64,000 nt of DNA, taken from assembly GCF_022846615.1 (NCBI RefSeq), contig NZ_AP025637.1:1054001-1118000 (forward strand). Direction: 5' to 3'. The DNA comes from Roseomonas fluvialis (lineage in GTDB: Bacteria; Pseudomonadota; Alphaproteobacteria; Acetobacterales; Acetobacteraceae). Positions 18,046-30,982 of the stretch are shown here, piece by piece. Each line of letters starts with the position of its first letter. Position 1 is the stretch's first letter. The position numbers and the translations under genes are program-made. The notes under the pieces are model-generated. The model was not told the origin of the DNA, searched no databases, and saw nothing but the letters and a program-made list of their open reading frames with translations.

Positions 18046-21000
18046 ATGGCCGGCTGGCAGTTCTGGATCGATCGCGGCGGCACCTTCACCGACATCGTCG
18101 CGCGCGACCCGGACGGGCGGCTGTCCACCCGCAAGCTGCTGTCGGAAAACCCCGAGCGCTATCGCGACGCCGCCGTGGCCGGCATCCGCGAGGCGCTGGG
18201 CCTGGCGCCGGGCGCGCCCGTCCCCGCCGGTACCGTCGATGCCGTGAAGATGGGCACAACCGTCGCCACCAATGCGCTGCTCGAGCGCAAGGGCGAGCGT
18301 GTGCTGCTGCTGGTGAACCGCGGCTTCGCCGACATGCTGCGGATCGGCAACCAGGCGCGGCCGCGGCTGTTCGACCTCGACGTGAAGCTGCCGGAGTTGC
18401 TGCACGAACGCGTGGCCGAGATCGGCGGCCGCGTCGCCGTGGACGGCACCGAAATCGAGCCGCTCGACGAGGCCGCCGCCCGCACCGCGCTCCGCGCCGG
18501 CTTTGCCGATGGCATCCGCGCCGTCGCCATCGTGCTGATGCATGCCTGGGCGCATCCAGCGCATGAACTTCGCCTGGGCGAGATTGCGCGGCAGGAAGGC
18601 TTTCCCCAGGTCTCGCTGAGCCACCAGGCAAGCCCGCTGCCGCGTATCGTCCCGCGCGGCGACACCACGGTGGTCGATGCCTACCTGTCACCGGTGCTGC
18701 GCCGCTACGTGGACCAGGTGGCGTCCGAACTGCCGGGCGTGCGGCTGTATTTCATGCAGTCCAATGGCGGGCTGACCGAGGCCGGACGGTTCCAGGGCAA
18801 GGATGCGATCCTGTCCGGCCCCGCCGGCGGCATCGTGGGGGCTGCGCGCACCGCGGCGATGGGCGGGTTTGACCGCATCATCGGCTTCGACATGGGCGGC
18901 ACCAGCACCGACGTCGCGCTCTACGCAGGCGAATTCGAGCGTGCCTTCGAAACCGAGGTCGCCGGCGTGCGCATGCGCGCGCCCATGATGGCGATCAACA
19001 CGGTGGCGGCCGGCGGCGGATCGATCCTGCATTTCGACGGCGCGCGCATGCGCGTCGGGCCGGACTCCGCCGGCGCGGTGCCGGGTCCGGCCTGCTATCG
19101 CCGCGGCGGACCGCTCGCGGTGACCGACGCGAATGTCATGGTCGGCAAGATCCAGCCGCGGCATTTCCCGGCGATCTTCGGCCCGGATGGCGACCAGCCG
19201 CTGGATGCCGCGATCGTGCACGAGAAGTTCGCGGCCCTGGCCGATGAGATCGCCGCCGCCACCGGCACGCGCCGCGACCCGCGCGAGGTGGCCGAGGGCT
19301 TCCTGCGCATCGCCGTCGCCAACATGGCCAACGCGATCAAGCAGGTGTCCATCCAGAAGGGGCACGACGCCACGCGCTTCGCCCTGCAATGCTTCGGCGG
19401 CGCGGGCGGCCAGCATGCCTGCCTGGTGGCCGATGCGCTGGGCATGGAGACGGTGTTCATCCACCCCTTCGCCGGCGTGCTCTCGGCCTATGGCATGGGC
19501 CTGGCGGACCAGGCGGCGATCCGCGAAGGCGCGGTCGAAGCGCCGCTGTCGCCCGAAGGCATGGATGGGCTCGCCGCACGGCTCGACGCCCTGGCCGATG
19601 ACGGGCGCACGGAGCTGGCACGCCAGGGCGCCGACCCGTCGCGACTGGTCGTCGCGCGTCGGCTGCACCTGCGCTACGCCGGCACCGACGCCTTCCTGCC
19701 CGTGCCCTTCGGCGACCACGCGGCGGTGCTGGACGCCTTTACCGAGGCGCATCGCCGCCGCTTCGGCTTCGCCACGCCGGAGCGCCAGGTGGTGGTGGAA
19801 GCCTGCATCGCCGAGGTCACCATGCCCGGCGAACAGGTGGCGGAACCGGCCCTGGAACGGCGCGGGGCCGGCGCCCCCGCGCCGATCGACACGGTCGAGA
19901 TGTTCTGCGAGGGCACCACGCACGCCGCGCCGCTGCATGACCGTGCTGCGCTCCTGGCCGGCGACCGCATCCCCGGCCCCGCGCTGATCCGCGAGGCGAT
20001 CGCGACCACCGTGGTGGAACCTGGCTGGACGGCGGAACTGACGGCGCTGGACCACTTGGTGCTGCGCCGCACCTCGCCGCGTGCCGCGGCGCTGGCCGCC
20101 ACCACCGACCGGCCCGACCCGGTGATGCTGGAACTGTTCAACAACCTGTTCATGAACGTGGCCGAGCAGGCAGGCGCTGTGCTGCAGAACACGTCGCTCA
20201 GCGTGAACATCAAGGAACGGCTCGATTTCTCCTGCGCCATCTTCGACGCGACCGGCGCGCTGGTGGCGAATGCGCCGCACGTTCCCGTGCACCTGGGCGC
20301 GATGGGCGAGAGCGTGCGAACGGTGATCCGCTCGCGCAGCGCCACGCTCAAGCCCGGCGACGTGGTGGCGCTGAACAATCCATCGAATGGCGGCACGCAC
20401 CTGCCCGATGTCACGGTCATCACGCCGGTCTTCGACGCCGCGGGGCGGGAGGTGCTGTTCTTCGTGGGCTCCCGCGGGCATCACGCCGATATCGGCGGGC
20501 TGACGCCCGGCTCGACGCCGCCGGGGTCCAAGACGCTGGAGGAGGAAGGCGTCGTCATCGACGACTTCCTGCTGGTCGATGGCGGCCGCTTCCGCGAGGC
20601 GGAATTCCGCGCCCTGCTGGCCGGCGCGAAGTATCCCGCGCGCAGTCCCGACGTGAACGTGGCGGACATCAAGGCGCAGGTGGCGTCGAACGAGAAGGCC
20701 GTGCAGGAACTGCAGCGCGCCGTCGGCGAATTCGGCCTGCCCACCGTGAGCGCCTACATGAAGCACGTCATGGACAATGCCGAGGAAAGCGTCCGCCGCG
20801 TGCTGGAGCGCCTGCCCGACGGCGCCTTCGCCACCACCATCGACGACGGCACGCCGCTGCGCGTCGCGGTGCGCGTGGACCATGCGAACCGCCGCGCCGT
20901 GATCGACTTCACCGGCACCGGCCCGCAGCGGCCCGACAATTTCAACGCGCCATCGGCGGTCTGTCGCGCCGTGGTGCTCTATTGCTTCCGCTGCCTGGTG

Positions 21001-21648
21001 GGCGAGGACATCCCGCTGAACGATGGCTGCCTCAAGCCGCTCGAGATCGTCATCCCGGATGGCACCTTCCTGTCGCCGCGTCCCGGCGCGGCGGTCGTCG
21101 CGGGCAACACGGAAGTCTCGCAGATGACCTGCAACGCGCTGCTCGCTGCCCTGGGCGCCTGCGCCTCCGCCCAGGCCACGATGAACAACCTGCTGTTCGG
21201 CGATGCCACCTATCAATACTACGAGACCATTTGCGGCGGCGTGGGGGCCGGCCCCGGCTTCAACGGTGCCGGCCCGATCCAGACACACATGACCAACACG
21301 CGCATGACCGACCCGGAGATCCTGGAACTGCGCTACCCCGTGCGGCTCGAGGAATTCGCCATTCGCCGCGGCTCCGGCGGCGCGGGCGCATGGCGCGGCG
21401 GGGATGGGTCGCGCCGGCGCATCCGCTTTCTGCGGCCGATGGAGGCCGTCATCGTCGCTTCCCGTCGCACCGTCGCGCCGCATGGATTGCAGGGTGGCGC
21501 CGACGGCGCCGCCGGCCGGCAATGGGTGGAGCGCGTCGACGGCGGCGTACAGGTGCTGCGCGGGAGCGACCGCGCCAGCCTGCAGCCTGGGGATGTCTTT
21601 GGCCTCGAGACGCCGGGCGGCGGTGGCTGGGGCGCGCCCACCGCGTGA
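18046..21648 (+). CDS. Fused HyuA-HyuB hydantoinase / 5-oxoprolinase
   Basis: A 1200-residue ATP-dependent amidohydrolase, the length of single-chain 5-oxoprolinase (OplAH type). The HyuA half (residues 1 to about 680) starts [18 protein letters not shown] and has the actin-like phosphate motif [11 protein letters not shown] near residue 283. The HyuB half starts near residue 690 ([21 protein letters not shown]) and includes [10 protein letters not shown] and [11 protein letters not shown]. It may open 5-oxoproline or a hydantoin. The start at 18046 has a GGAAGGG site 8 nt upstream; the frame is open further upstream without homology. It overlaps the next gene as GTGA. Confidence 0.93.
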   Translation: MAGWQFWIDRGGTFTDIVARDPDGRLSTRKLLSENPERYRDAAVAGIREALGLAPGAPVPAGTVDAVKMGTTVATNALLERKGERVLLLVNRGFADMLRIGNQARPRLFDLDVKLPELLHERVAEIGGRVAVDGTEIEPLDEAAARTALRAGFADGIRAVAIVLMHAWAHPAHELRLGEIARQEGFPQVSLSHQASPLPRIVPRGDTTVVDAYLSPVLRRYVDQVASELPGVRLYFMQSNGGLTEAGRFQGKDAILSGPAGGIVGAARTAAMGGFDRIIGFDMGGTSTDVALYAGEFERAFETEVAGVRMRAPMMAINTVAAGGGSILHFDGARMRVGPDSAGAVPGPACYRRGGPLAVTDANVMVGKIQPRHFPAIFGPDGDQPLDAAIVHEKFAALADEIAAATGTRRDPREVAEGFLRIAVANMANAIKQVSIQKGHDATRFALQCFGGAGGQHACLVADALGMETVFIHPFAGVLSAYGMGLADQAAIREGAVEAPLSPEGMDGLAARLDALADDGRTELARQGADPSRLVVARRLHLRYAGTDAFLPVPFGDHAAVLDAFTEAHRRRFGFATPERQVVVEACIAEVTMPGEQVAEPALERRGAGAPAPIDTVEMFCEGTTHAAPLHDRAALLAGDRIPGPALIREAIATTVVEPGWTAELTALDHLVLRRTSPRAAALAATTDRPDPVMLELFNNLFMNVAEQAGAVLQNTSLSVNIKERLDFSCAIFDATGALVANAPHVPVHLGAMGESVRTVIRSRSATLKPGDVVALNNPSNGGTHLPDVTVITPVFDAAGREVLFFVGSRGHHADIGGLTPGSTPPGSKTLEEEGVVIDDFLLVDGGRFREAEFRALLAGAKYPARSPDVNVADIKAQVASNEKAVQELQRAVGEFGLPTVSAYMKHVMDNAEESVRRVLERLPDGAFATTIDDGTPLRVAVRVDHANRRAVIDFTGTGPQRPDNFNAPSAVCRAVVLYCFRCLVGEDIPLNDGCLKPLEIVIPDGTFLSPRPGAAVVAGNTEVSQMTCNALLAALGACASAQATMNNLLFGDATYQYYETICGGVGAGPGFNGAGPIQTHMTNTRMTDPEILELRYPVRLEEFAIRRGSGGAGAWRGGDGSRRRIRFLRPMEAVIVASRRTVAPHGLQGGADGAAGRQWVERVDGGVQVLRGSDRASLQPGDVFGLETPGGGGWGAPTA

Positions 21649-24488
21649 CGCGCCGCGCTGCCTTCGCGCTGCTCCTGCTGCCGCTGGCGCTGGTCGCCCT
21701 GGCCTGGGTCGGTCCACGACTGATCGATGGCGAGGCGCAGCGTGAGCGTGTCGCCGCGATCGCCTCGGCGCGGCTCGGCCGCAGCGTGACGCTGGGCGGG
21801 CCGCTGCGCCTGACGCTGTTGCCGCAGCCGATGGTCGAGGCCGCGGCCGTGCAGATCGATGCGACCGAGGGCGATGCGATCGGCGTCTCGGCGCGCGCGC
21901 TCCGGCTCCGGCTGGGGCTGCTGCCGCTGCTGGTGGGCCGCCTGGAACCGCGCGACCTGGTGCTGGTCGGCGCCGATATCCGCTTGCCCTGGCCGCCGGC
22001 GAGCATCGGCGCGCTGCGCCCGCCGCCCTGGCTGGTCGACTTCGACGCGCGCATCGAGAACAGCCGCGTCGCGATCGGCGGGGCCGTGTTCGAGGGCGTG
22101 GCGGCGCGCCTCGCCGCGCCGGGGCCGCTCGATGCCGTGCGTACCGAGGGCAGCTTCACCTGGCAGGGTGCCCCGGTGCGCTTCGAGGCGGTGCTGGGCC
22201 GCCCCGGCTTCGATGGCGCGGCGACGCTCGATGTCACGCTTGCGCTGCAGGGGGCCGGGGCCACAGCGCGCGGCGTGGTGGTGGCCGAGGGCGGCTTCGA
22301 AGGACGGGTCGAGGCGGCGGGGCCGGATCTCGCGGTGCTGATCGCCTCGGCACCCGGGCCTTTCCGCGCGACGGGGCGCCTGGTGGTGACGGCGGAACTG
22401 GCGGCGGCGGACGACCTCGCGCTCGACCTCGCGGGCGTGACCGGGCGGGCGGCGGCGACCTTCCGCTTCGCGCCGGTGCCGCGGCTCGACATGGCGCTGG
22501 CGCTGGCGCGGCTCGACCTCGATGCCTGGATCGCCGCGCTGCGCAGTGCCGCGGCGCCGCCGCTGCCGATGGGGCTCGACATCTCCGCCGACGCGGCGTC
22601 CTTCGCCGGGCAGACGCTGCGGCGCCTGCGGGGCGGCGTGTTCCGCGAAGGGCCGCGCCTGACGCTGACCGACCTCGCGGCGCTGTTGCCCGGCGACGCG
22701 CAGGTCGAAGGGTCGGGTGCCACGCAGGGCCAGCGGCTCGACCTCGCGCTGCGCTTCGCGGGACCCAGCCTGCGGGCCAGCGCCGGCGCCTTCGGCCTGC
22801 CGGTCGAGCGCTTCGGCGCCGCGGCGCTGCGCGCCTTCGAGGGCCATGCGCGGGTCGAACTGGATGCCGCACAGGTGAGCGTGCCGGAACTTGCGGCGAC
22901 GGTCGGCAACGCGCGCGTCAGCGGCGCGGGCGTGCTGCGCTTCGGCGCGCGGCCGGCGCTGGGGCTTGGCCTCACCTTCGACCGCATTGACCTCGATATG
23001 CTGGCGCCGCCGGCCGGCGGCTGGACCGAGGCGCTGCGCGCCCCACCCGCCTTCGATGCCAACCTGCGCATCGCGGCCGACGTGCTGGACTGGGGCGGCG
23101 GCACGGCGGAACGCGCGGCGATCGACGCCGTGGTGGAAGGCGGGCGCATCGGCCTGCGCCGCGCGGCCGCGCGCGTCGGCGGGGCGGATGTCAGCCTGGC
23201 CGGTGGTGTCGTTCTCGGTGCCGCGCCGCGCCTGGCGGATATGAGCCTCGAGGTCACCGCGGCCACGGCGACCGGGCTTGCGGCGTTGGTCACGCCGGCC
23301 TTGCCGCAGGGGCTGGCCGCGCTGCCGCTGCGCCTGCGCGTGGCCGGCGGCGGGCCGCTCGATGCGCTGGCGCTGACGGCCGAGGGCGAGTTGGGCGAAT
23401 TGCGCGCCGAAGGGCAGGGCAGCCTGAACGCGGCGCTGGCGCAGATGACCGGGAATGTCACGCTGCGCCATCCCGGTGCGCCGCGGTTGCTGATGCTGCT
23501 GGGCGCGCAGGCGCCGCCGGCCTGGCTCGGGGAGGGGTCCTTCTCGCTGATCACCACGGCCACCGCGGGCGGGGCGGGGATCACGGCCGACAGCCTCGAC
23601 CTGGTCGCGGGCGGGCTGCGCGCGCGCGGCAGCCTGGCGCTGGCGCTGGGTGGCGCGCGGCCGCGGATTGCCGGGCGCATCGCGGCCGAGCGCCTGCCGC
23701 TGCCCGGCCTGGCGCTGCGCGGGACCGACCTGCTGCCCTTCGGCGCGCTGGGGACCTTCGATGCGGAACTCGCGCTCGAGGCCGGCGAGGTGGTGGTACC
23801 GGACCTGCCGGTGCTGCGGGACCTGGCGACCCGCCTCCTGCTGACCGAGGGGCGGCTCGGGCTCGAGGAGATCCGTGCCGTCTGGAGCGGCGGACGGCTC
23901 GACGGGCGCATCGCGGTGGATGCGGCGGCGGCTCCGCCGGTGGTCTCGGGCGCGCTCGGCATCGCGGGCGCGGCGCTGGCCGGGCCGCTGTTCGGCACGC
24001 CCTTCGACATCGCCTCCGGCACAATCGAGGCGCAGGGGCGCTTTTCCGCCAATGGCAATGCGCCGGCGGCGCTGCTCGCGACGCTGGCGGGCGAAGGGCG
24101 CTTCGCGATCGCGGATGGCGTCCTGGCGGGCGTCGCGCTGGGGGCCGCCGCCAGCGCCGCCGCGCGCGACGATACCGCCGCCGGCGAGGTGGCGCTGCGC
24201 GAGGCGCTGGGCGGCGGTGCCACCGAGGTCGACAGGCTGGAAGGCGGCTGGCGCGCCAGCGGCGGCGTGGTGACGCTGGATGGCGTGCGCGTGGTGGCCG
24301 AGGGTGGGGCGACGGGCAGCATCGAAGGCAGTCTGGATGTGGCCCGAGGCGCGGTGGATTTGCGCTTCCTGGTGCAGCCCGGGCCGGCCGAGGCGCCGCC
24401 GATCGGCCTGCGCGTCACCGGGCCTGCCGACACGCCCCGCCGTCAGCCCGAGACCGCGGCCTGGGCGCGCTGGATGGCGGAGCGGTAG
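21645..24488 (+). CDS. AsmA-family protein
   Basis: A 947-residue envelope protein with one N-terminal membrane anchor ([19 protein letters not shown]) followed by a long beta-rich periplasmic part, [19 protein letters not shown], typical of AsmA. The C-terminal DUF3971/AsmA_2-like region repeats L-D-G and A-G-G patterns ([19 protein letters not shown]). AsmA-like proteins are thought to move phospholipids between membranes. The GTG start overlaps the oxoprolinase stop as GTGA, an odd pairing of a metabolic enzyme with an envelope protein. Downstream it converges with the RHH gene. Confidence 0.88.
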   Translation: MTRRAAFALLLLPLALVALAWVGPRLIDGEAQRERVAAIASARLGRSVTLGGPLRLTLLPQPMVEAAAVQIDATEGDAIGVSARALRLRLGLLPLLVGRLEPRDLVLVGADIRLPWPPASIGALRPPPWLVDFDARIENSRVAIGGAVFEGVAARLAAPGPLDAVRTEGSFTWQGAPVRFEAVLGRPGFDGAATLDVTLALQGAGATARGVVVAEGGFEGRVEAAGPDLAVLIASAPGPFRATGRLVVTAELAAADDLALDLAGVTGRAAATFRFAPVPRLDMALALARLDLDAWIAALRSAAAPPLPMGLDISADAASFAGQTLRRLRGGVFREGPRLTLTDLAALLPGDAQVEGSGATQGQRLDLALRFAGPSLRASAGAFGLPVERFGAAALRAFEGHARVELDAAQVSVPELAATVGNARVSGAGVLRFGARPALGLGLTFDRIDLDMLAPPAGGWTEALRAPPAFDANLRIAADVLDWGGGTAERAAIDAVVEGGRIGLRRAAARVGGADVSLAGGVVLGAAPRLADMSLEVTAATATGLAALVTPALPQGLAALPLRLRVAGGGPLDALALTAEGELGELRAEGQGSLNAALAQMTGNVTLRHPGAPRLLMLLGAQAPPAWLGEGSFSLITTATAGGAGITADSLDLVAGGLRARGSLALALGGARPRIAGRIAAERLPLPGLALRGTDLLPFGALGTFDAELALEAGEVVVPDLPVLRDLATRLLLTEGRLGLEEIRAVWSGGRLDGRIAVDAAAAPPVVSGALGIAGAALAGPLFGTPFDIASGTIEAQGRFSANGNAPAALLATLAGEGRFAIADGVLAGVALGAAASAAARDDTAAGEVALREALGGGATEVDRLEGGWRASGGVVTLDGVRVVAEGGATGSIEGSLDVARGAVDLRFLVQPGPAEAPPIGLRVTGPADTPRRQPETAAWARWMAER

Positions 24489-24658
24489 TACATCATGCCG
24501 GCGGCCGAGTTCGTATCGGCTTTGCCGGCCGTCGGATGCGTCATGCCGGAGACACTCCTGCGGCGTGACGCGGAAACCGCCAGGTTTCTGGGCTTGAGCG
24601 ACTGCGCGCGGCGGCCATGCGGATGCTTGGCGCGAGTCAGACGCTCGTGCCGTTGGCG

Positions 24659-24873
24659 TCAGCCCGCGCGATGCGCGCCCAGTGCGAAGACGCGCAGCGT
24701 GCTTGCGAGCGGCGTGCCCGGCGCGCGGTTCGCGTCCAGTTCCGCCACCAGCGCGGCGAGGCTGAGCCCGCGGTTCGCAGCGGCCGCGGTCAAGGCGGCC
24801 CAGAAGGCGGGTTCCAGCGCGACCGAGGTGCGGTGCCCCGCGAGGCTGAAGGATCGCTTCGCGAGATGTGGCT

Positions 24874-24877
<4 letters not shown>
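24659..24877 (-). CDS. Ribbon-helix-helix domain protein
   Basis: A 72-residue product: KRSFSLAGHRTSVALEPAFW followed by ALTAAAANRGLSLAALVAELD, the pattern of the alphaproteobacterial ribbon-helix-helix (RHH_4) family, with the basic beta strand near residues 7-20. It is probably a small DNA-binding protein, though no target is visible. Its ATG overlaps the fumC stop as ATGA, so it is translated from the fumarase message. Confidence 0.85.
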
Positions 24878-26274
<1,397 letters not shown>

Positions 26275-26291
26275 GCCACCGATATGGGGCG

Positions 26292-26699
26292 TCAGGGCGC
26301 CTGCCCGTAGGTGGCGATCTCGATCAGGTTGCCGTCCGGGTCGCGGCAATAGACCGAGGTGATGGGGCCGAGCGCGCCGTCCTTGGCGACCGGGCCCTGG
26401 GCGATGGCGACGCCGCAGCGTTGCAGGTGCGCGGCCACCTGCTCGGCATCCACGGTGACGATGAAGCAGAGGTCCGCGGTGCCTGGGATGCCGCCGGCGG
26501 TGCCCGTCCACCACTCCTGCTGTGTGGCCTCGACTGGGCGGAGGTTGATCTTCTGGCCGCCGAACTTCAGCGCGGTGCGGTTGTGCGGGCCGAATTCCTC
26601 GACCTCCATGCCCAGCACGCGCTGGTACCAGGAGGCCGAGATGGTGACGTCCCGGCAGGTGACGACGAGGTGGTCGAGTCGATCCACGGCAAAGCGCAT
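26292..26699 (-). CDS. VOC-family (glyoxalase/dioxygenase-fold) protein
   Basis: A 135-residue VOC-fold protein starting MRFAVDRLDHLVVTCRDVTIS, with one beta-alpha-beta-beta-beta module per half. Likely metal ligands are H10 and the glutamate in DPDGNLIEIATYG near the C-terminus. This subfamily includes uncharacterised glyoxalase-like proteins, and substrate cannot be read from sequence. It lies 17 bp upstream of fumC on the same strand. Confidence 0.85.
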   Translation of the reverse strand: MRFAVDRLDHLVVTCRDVTISASWYQRVLGMEVEEFGPHNRTALKFGGQKINLRPVEATQQEWWTGTAGGIPGTADLCFIVTVDAEQVAAHLQRCGVAIAQGPVAKDGALGPITSVYCRDPDGNLIEIATYGQAP

Positions 26700-26731
26700 G
26701 TCAGCTCCGGGCAGGAGGGGGTCTGCCGCCG

Positions 26732-26802
26732 TCTAGAGCAATTCCCGATCGGATGGAATCATCTGATCCGCTGAAGATGCTCGCGAAAACAAAAGGCTAG
26801 AG
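26732..26802. repeat. Dispersed 71-bp palindromic repeat, copy 1
   Basis: Aligns without gaps to 38258-38328 over 71 bp. The core GATCGGATG-GAAT-CATCTGATC is an imperfect 9-bp hairpin, followed by a conserved TGAAGATGCTCGCG block and ending CTAGAG. It sits between the VOC and WXXGXW-like genes. The form resembles intergenic palindromic elements seen in other alphaproteobacterial genomes. Confidence 0.8.
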
Positions 26803-26876
26803 GTGTGGCCGCGTGCCAGGGCGAGCGGAGGAGGCGGGAGCGCCCGCGGCGCGGGATGTCACCCGCGCCGATCGTG

Positions 26877-27194
26877 TCAGTTCCAGCGCCCGGGGCTGTA
26901 GCGCCAGCGGTCGCCATCCTGGTCCCAGCGCGGTTGGGCATAGGAGCGCCCCTGGCGGCTGCGCTGCCAGTAGCCCTCCCGCCAGACATAGCGCCGGCCG
27001 TTCCAGCGGTAATGGCCGTCCACCCAGACACGCCCGCGGCGCGGCGGCGGCGGGCGGCGGGCATAGGCGGGCGGCGGGGGCGGGCCGATATTCAACGTGA
27101 TGCTCTGCGCCGCGGCGGGGCTGGGCAGGGCAAAGCCGGCCGCCGTCGCGCCGAGACCGGCGAGCAGGGTGAAAAGGCCGCGGCGTGTCGTCAT
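26877..27194 (-). CDS. Secreted YXWXGXX/WXXGXW repeat protein
   Basis: A 105-residue product with a signal peptide. Its twin-arginine-like start MTTRRGLFTLLAGLGATAAG and AAAQ cleavage region come first, followed by a short proline-rich linker and aromatic-Trp-Gly motifs (WVDGHYRW, YVWREGYWQ). Such repeats occur in small periplasmic or outer-membrane proteins of unknown job. The ATG at 27194 has a strong GAAGGAG site on the minus strand; the longer open frame upstream does not look like protein. Confidence 0.8.
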   Translation of the reverse strand: MTTRRGLFTLLAGLGATAAGFALPSPAAAQSITLNIGPPPPPAYARRPPPPRRGRVWVDGHYRWNGRRYVWREGYWQRSRQGRSYAQPRWDQDGDRWRYSPGRWN

Positions 27195-27310
27195 GTGCAG
27201 TCTCCTTCTCAGGGCCGGGAGGCCCGTCGCACCGACCCTCGCCACGACTTGCGGCCGTGGTGGGGCAGGATTGCCGCGAAGGGTAACGCCGCGTGATTGG
27301 CCGGGTTGCC

Positions 27311-27697
27311 TCACCCGCGGCGGCGGGCTGTGACCTCGATCTCGATCTTCATCGCGTCGGTCTGCAGCCCGGCGTGGATTAGGGTGGAGGCAGGCTTGGC
27401 GCGACCCAGGTAGCGCTTCACCACCGGCCAGCAGGGTTCCCAGTCGGCGCGGTCCGGCACGATGAACAACACTCGGACCACGTCGTCGAGCCTGGCGCCG
27501 GCCTGGTCAAGCGCGGCTGCAATGTTTCGGAACGTCTGATCGCATTGCGCCACGACGTCCGGTTGGATGGTCATCGTGGCGTAGTCGTAGCCGGTAGTGC
27601 CCGAGACCCAGATGTCGTCGCCGATGACGACGGCGCGGGAGTAGCCGATCTGGTCCTCGAACTTCGAGCCGGAGGAGATGAGGCGGCGTTCGGTCAT
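27311..27697 (-). CDS. RidA-family (YjgF/UK114) protein
   Basis: A 128-residue RidA-fold protein. RidA enzymes deaminate reactive imine/enamine intermediates; this one belongs to the broader family. MTERRLISSGSKFEDQIGYSRAVV, WVSGTTGYDY and the late IEIEVTARRRG fit, but the strict RidA arginine pattern near the C-terminus cannot be confirmed by eye, so it may be a paralogue with another substrate. The start overlaps the preceding small membrane gene as ATGA. Confidence 0.88.
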   Translation of the reverse strand: MTERRLISSGSKFEDQIGYSRAVVIGDDIWVSGTTGYDYATMTIQPDVVAQCDQTFRNIAAALDQAGARLDDVVRVLFIVPDRADWEPCWPVVKRYLGRAKPASTLIHAGLQTDAMKIEIEVTARRRG

Positions 27698-27961
27698 GGC
27701 GGTGGTTCCTGCTGGTCCGGAGGCGGTTGCGATGCCGCGAGCTGGCGTTGCAGATCGGCCTGCTGCGACACCTGCAGGGCGATGATTTCGGCCGATTTGC
27801 GGATCACGTAGGAGCTGAACGTGGCGGTTGCGGTGATCAGCGCGAAGAAGATCGCGACCGCCACCCGTCCCTCGGCGAGCATGAAGACGGGTGAAGAAGC
27901 CGAAGATGATGCCGAGGGCGCCATTGGCGCCGACGCCGATCAGGCGGATGTGTTCCGGCAC
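27694..27961 (-). pseudogene. Small two-helix membrane protein, probable frameshift
   Basis: A GTG at 27961, 10 bp after the DUF1272 stop, opens VPEHIRLIGVGANGALGIIFGFF, a hydrophobic helix. The frame then turns to non-membrane sequence. One base away, another frame continues PVFMLAEGRVAVAIFFALI with a second helix and ends QPPPDQQEPPP at an ATGA overlap with ridA. Joining them needs a one-base shift at about 27886-27895 and gives a sensible protein of about 88 residues. A sequencing error, a real mutation, or a separate start in the second frame (ATG at 27924) are all possible. Confidence 0.55.
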
Positions 27962-27971
27962 GGCGCTGCCG

Positions 27972-28229
27972 TCAGGCGATGGTGGCGCCGCCGCAGCGGT
28001 CGGGGCGGTGGATACGCTCCGTGCTGGCCGGGAACTTCTCCAGCTTGGCGGCCGGACGGATCGGCCGCGGCACCAGGTTGCCGCCGCAATTGGGGCACAG
28101 CCCGCCGGGCAGGCGCGTGGACGCGCAATCGGTGCACCAGGTGCATTCGAAGGAGCAGATCAGCGCCGCGCGGCTGTCGGGCGGCAGGTCGCACCCGCAG
28201 CATTCGCAGTTGGGGCGCAGCGCCAGCAT
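27972..28229 (-). CDS. DUF1272 cysteine-rich protein
   Basis: An 85-residue product with DUF1272 form: LRPNCECCGCDLPPDS, then CSFECTWCTDC, then GGLCPNCGGNLVPRP. The paired cysteines suggest a small zinc-binding protein. The tail after residue 60 (KLEKFPASTERIHRPDRCGG) is less conserved. The ATG touches the DUF2798 stop as TGATG. Function is unknown. Confidence 0.85.
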   Translation of the reverse strand: MLALRPNCECCGCDLPPDSRAALICSFECTWCTDCASTRLPGGLCPNCGGNLVPRPIRPAAKLEKFPASTERIHRPDRCGGATIA

Positions 28230-28461
28230 CAGGGTGTCGCCACGATGCGCGAGACCATGCGCCGCACGATCGGCAGCACCACCAGCACGGTGGGGAAGGC
28301 GATGATCCAAGAGCTGATCCAGGCGATCGGCCAGGCGCCCAGCGCCATGAGCGAAAAGCCCAACGCCATGAAGGTCGACACGCCGGAGATGATGATCGTC
28401 ATGATCCCGGACAGGATGAAGCCGGTGACCGGCAGCGCGAAGCGCGCGGGCAGCCGGCCGC

Positions 28462-28465
<4 letters not shown>
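28229..28465 (-). CDS. DUF2798 membrane protein
   Basis: A 78-residue membrane protein with two helices ([22 protein letters not shown] and [19 protein letters not shown]) and a conserved late VRRMVSRIV stretch, the DUF2798 pattern. Its start overlaps the class I fumarase stop as ATGA, and its stop overlaps the DUF1272 start. Together with DUF1272 and RidA it is part of a tightly coupled tail of the fumarase operon. Function is unknown. Confidence 0.85.
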
Positions 28466-30123
<1,658 letters not shown>

Positions 30124-30432
30124 GCGCGGTCTCCGGGCGCGCCGAACCGGCGCGCATGCGGGCATCTAGCGCAGCCAAGCGGAGCGCGCCAACCGCCACC
30201 ACGCGCCGATCCTGTTCCGTTCGCGAAGGCTCGATGCGCAGGCTCCAGCCCGTGGCGTTGTCGAGCATCCACATGCACCCGGACGAGGTCTGCTCGAACG
30301 GAGGCTGTCAGGATGCGCAAATCCGAGCTGCGGGCCGGCAGCGCAACGCTCGACGGACACAGGACCGTGCTTCGGGGGGCTCCAGCCTTGTAGGCGACCG
30401 AAAGCCTCGGCCCCCGGCGCCTGGGTCCAGAC
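30124..30432. other. Gap between sspB and class I fumarase genes
   Basis: About 309 bp with no convincing gene; the short open frames here are arginine-rich noise. An inverted repeat CGGGGGG/CCCCCG spans about 30375-30417 and brackets a smaller repeat (AGGCGACC...AGCCT). It may end sspB transcription, but there is no U run. The fumarase promoter should lie here; no clear -35/-10 pair was found. Confidence 0.4.
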
Positions 30433-30951
30433 CTACGTCTTGCGGCGGAAGGCGTCGAGGCTGACGACCTGCGCCGGCGCCGCGGGGACGGGCGGGGCCT
30501 CGGGTTCCGGCGCGGGCGCTTCCTCGTCGGCGGCGTCGTCGACGAAGGCGGGAAGGTCGGCGCCGGTCACCGGGAAGCGCAGGCCGAAGCGCACCTGCGG
30601 GTCGTGGAACATGGTCAGCGCGCCGAAGGGCACCACCAGGCGGGACGGCACGCCGCCGAAGAACAGGGTCACCGCGAAGCGCTGCGCGGCGCGGTCGATC
30701 AGCAGGTCCTCGAACTGGTGTTGCAGGACGATCGTGATCTCCTGCGGATAGCGCGCCTTGAGGTGCCCCGGGACCGTCGTACCCGGATGGTCCGTGCGGA
30801 AGGTCAGGTAGAAATGGTGTTCGCCGGGCAGGCCGTGGGCGGCAGCGTGTTCCAGGGCACGGATCGCCACCTCGCGCAATGCTTCCTCCGCCCAGGAATC
30901 GTAGGGCATCAGGCTTTCTGGCGGGGCTGCATCGTCGCTCATGGCTGCCAT
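30433..30951 (-). CDS. sspB: SspB-family ClpXP adaptor
   Basis: A 172-residue alphaproteobacterial-type SspB, which delivers ssrA-tagged proteins to ClpXP. The conserved folded part runs from MPYDSWAEEALREVAIRALEHA to about residue 130 (FHDPQVRFGLRF). An acidic, proline-rich linker follows, then a short C-terminal peptide ending VVSLDAFRRKT, which resembles the ClpX-binding tail. Start is ATG 30951 or ATG 30942; neither has a good ribosome site. The tmRNA gene that makes the tag lies directly upstream on the same strand. Confidence 0.92.
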   Translation of the reverse strand: MAAMSDDAAPPESLMPYDSWAEEALREVAIRALEHAAAHGLPGEHHFYLTFRTDHPGTTVPGHLKARYPQEITIVLQHQFEDLLIDRAAQRFAVTLFFGGVPSRLVVPFGALTMFHDPQVRFGLRFPVTGADLPAFVDDAADEEAPAPEPEAPPVPAAPAQVVSLDAFRRKT

Positions 30952-30982
30952 CTACGCAGGGATAGGCGGATTGCCAAGGAGA

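Noticed and set aside
18688-21717. 1009-codon minus-strand frame opposite the oxoprolinase gene
   Set aside because: It has the composition of a shadow frame (rich in His, Arg, Gly, Asp) with no motif, while the plus strand has clear HyuA/HyuB motifs across the same bases.
24500-24525. GCCGA/TCGGC hairpin with TTT after asmA as a terminator
   Set aside because: Stem of only 5 bp with three U residues in very GC-rich DNA; too weak to list.
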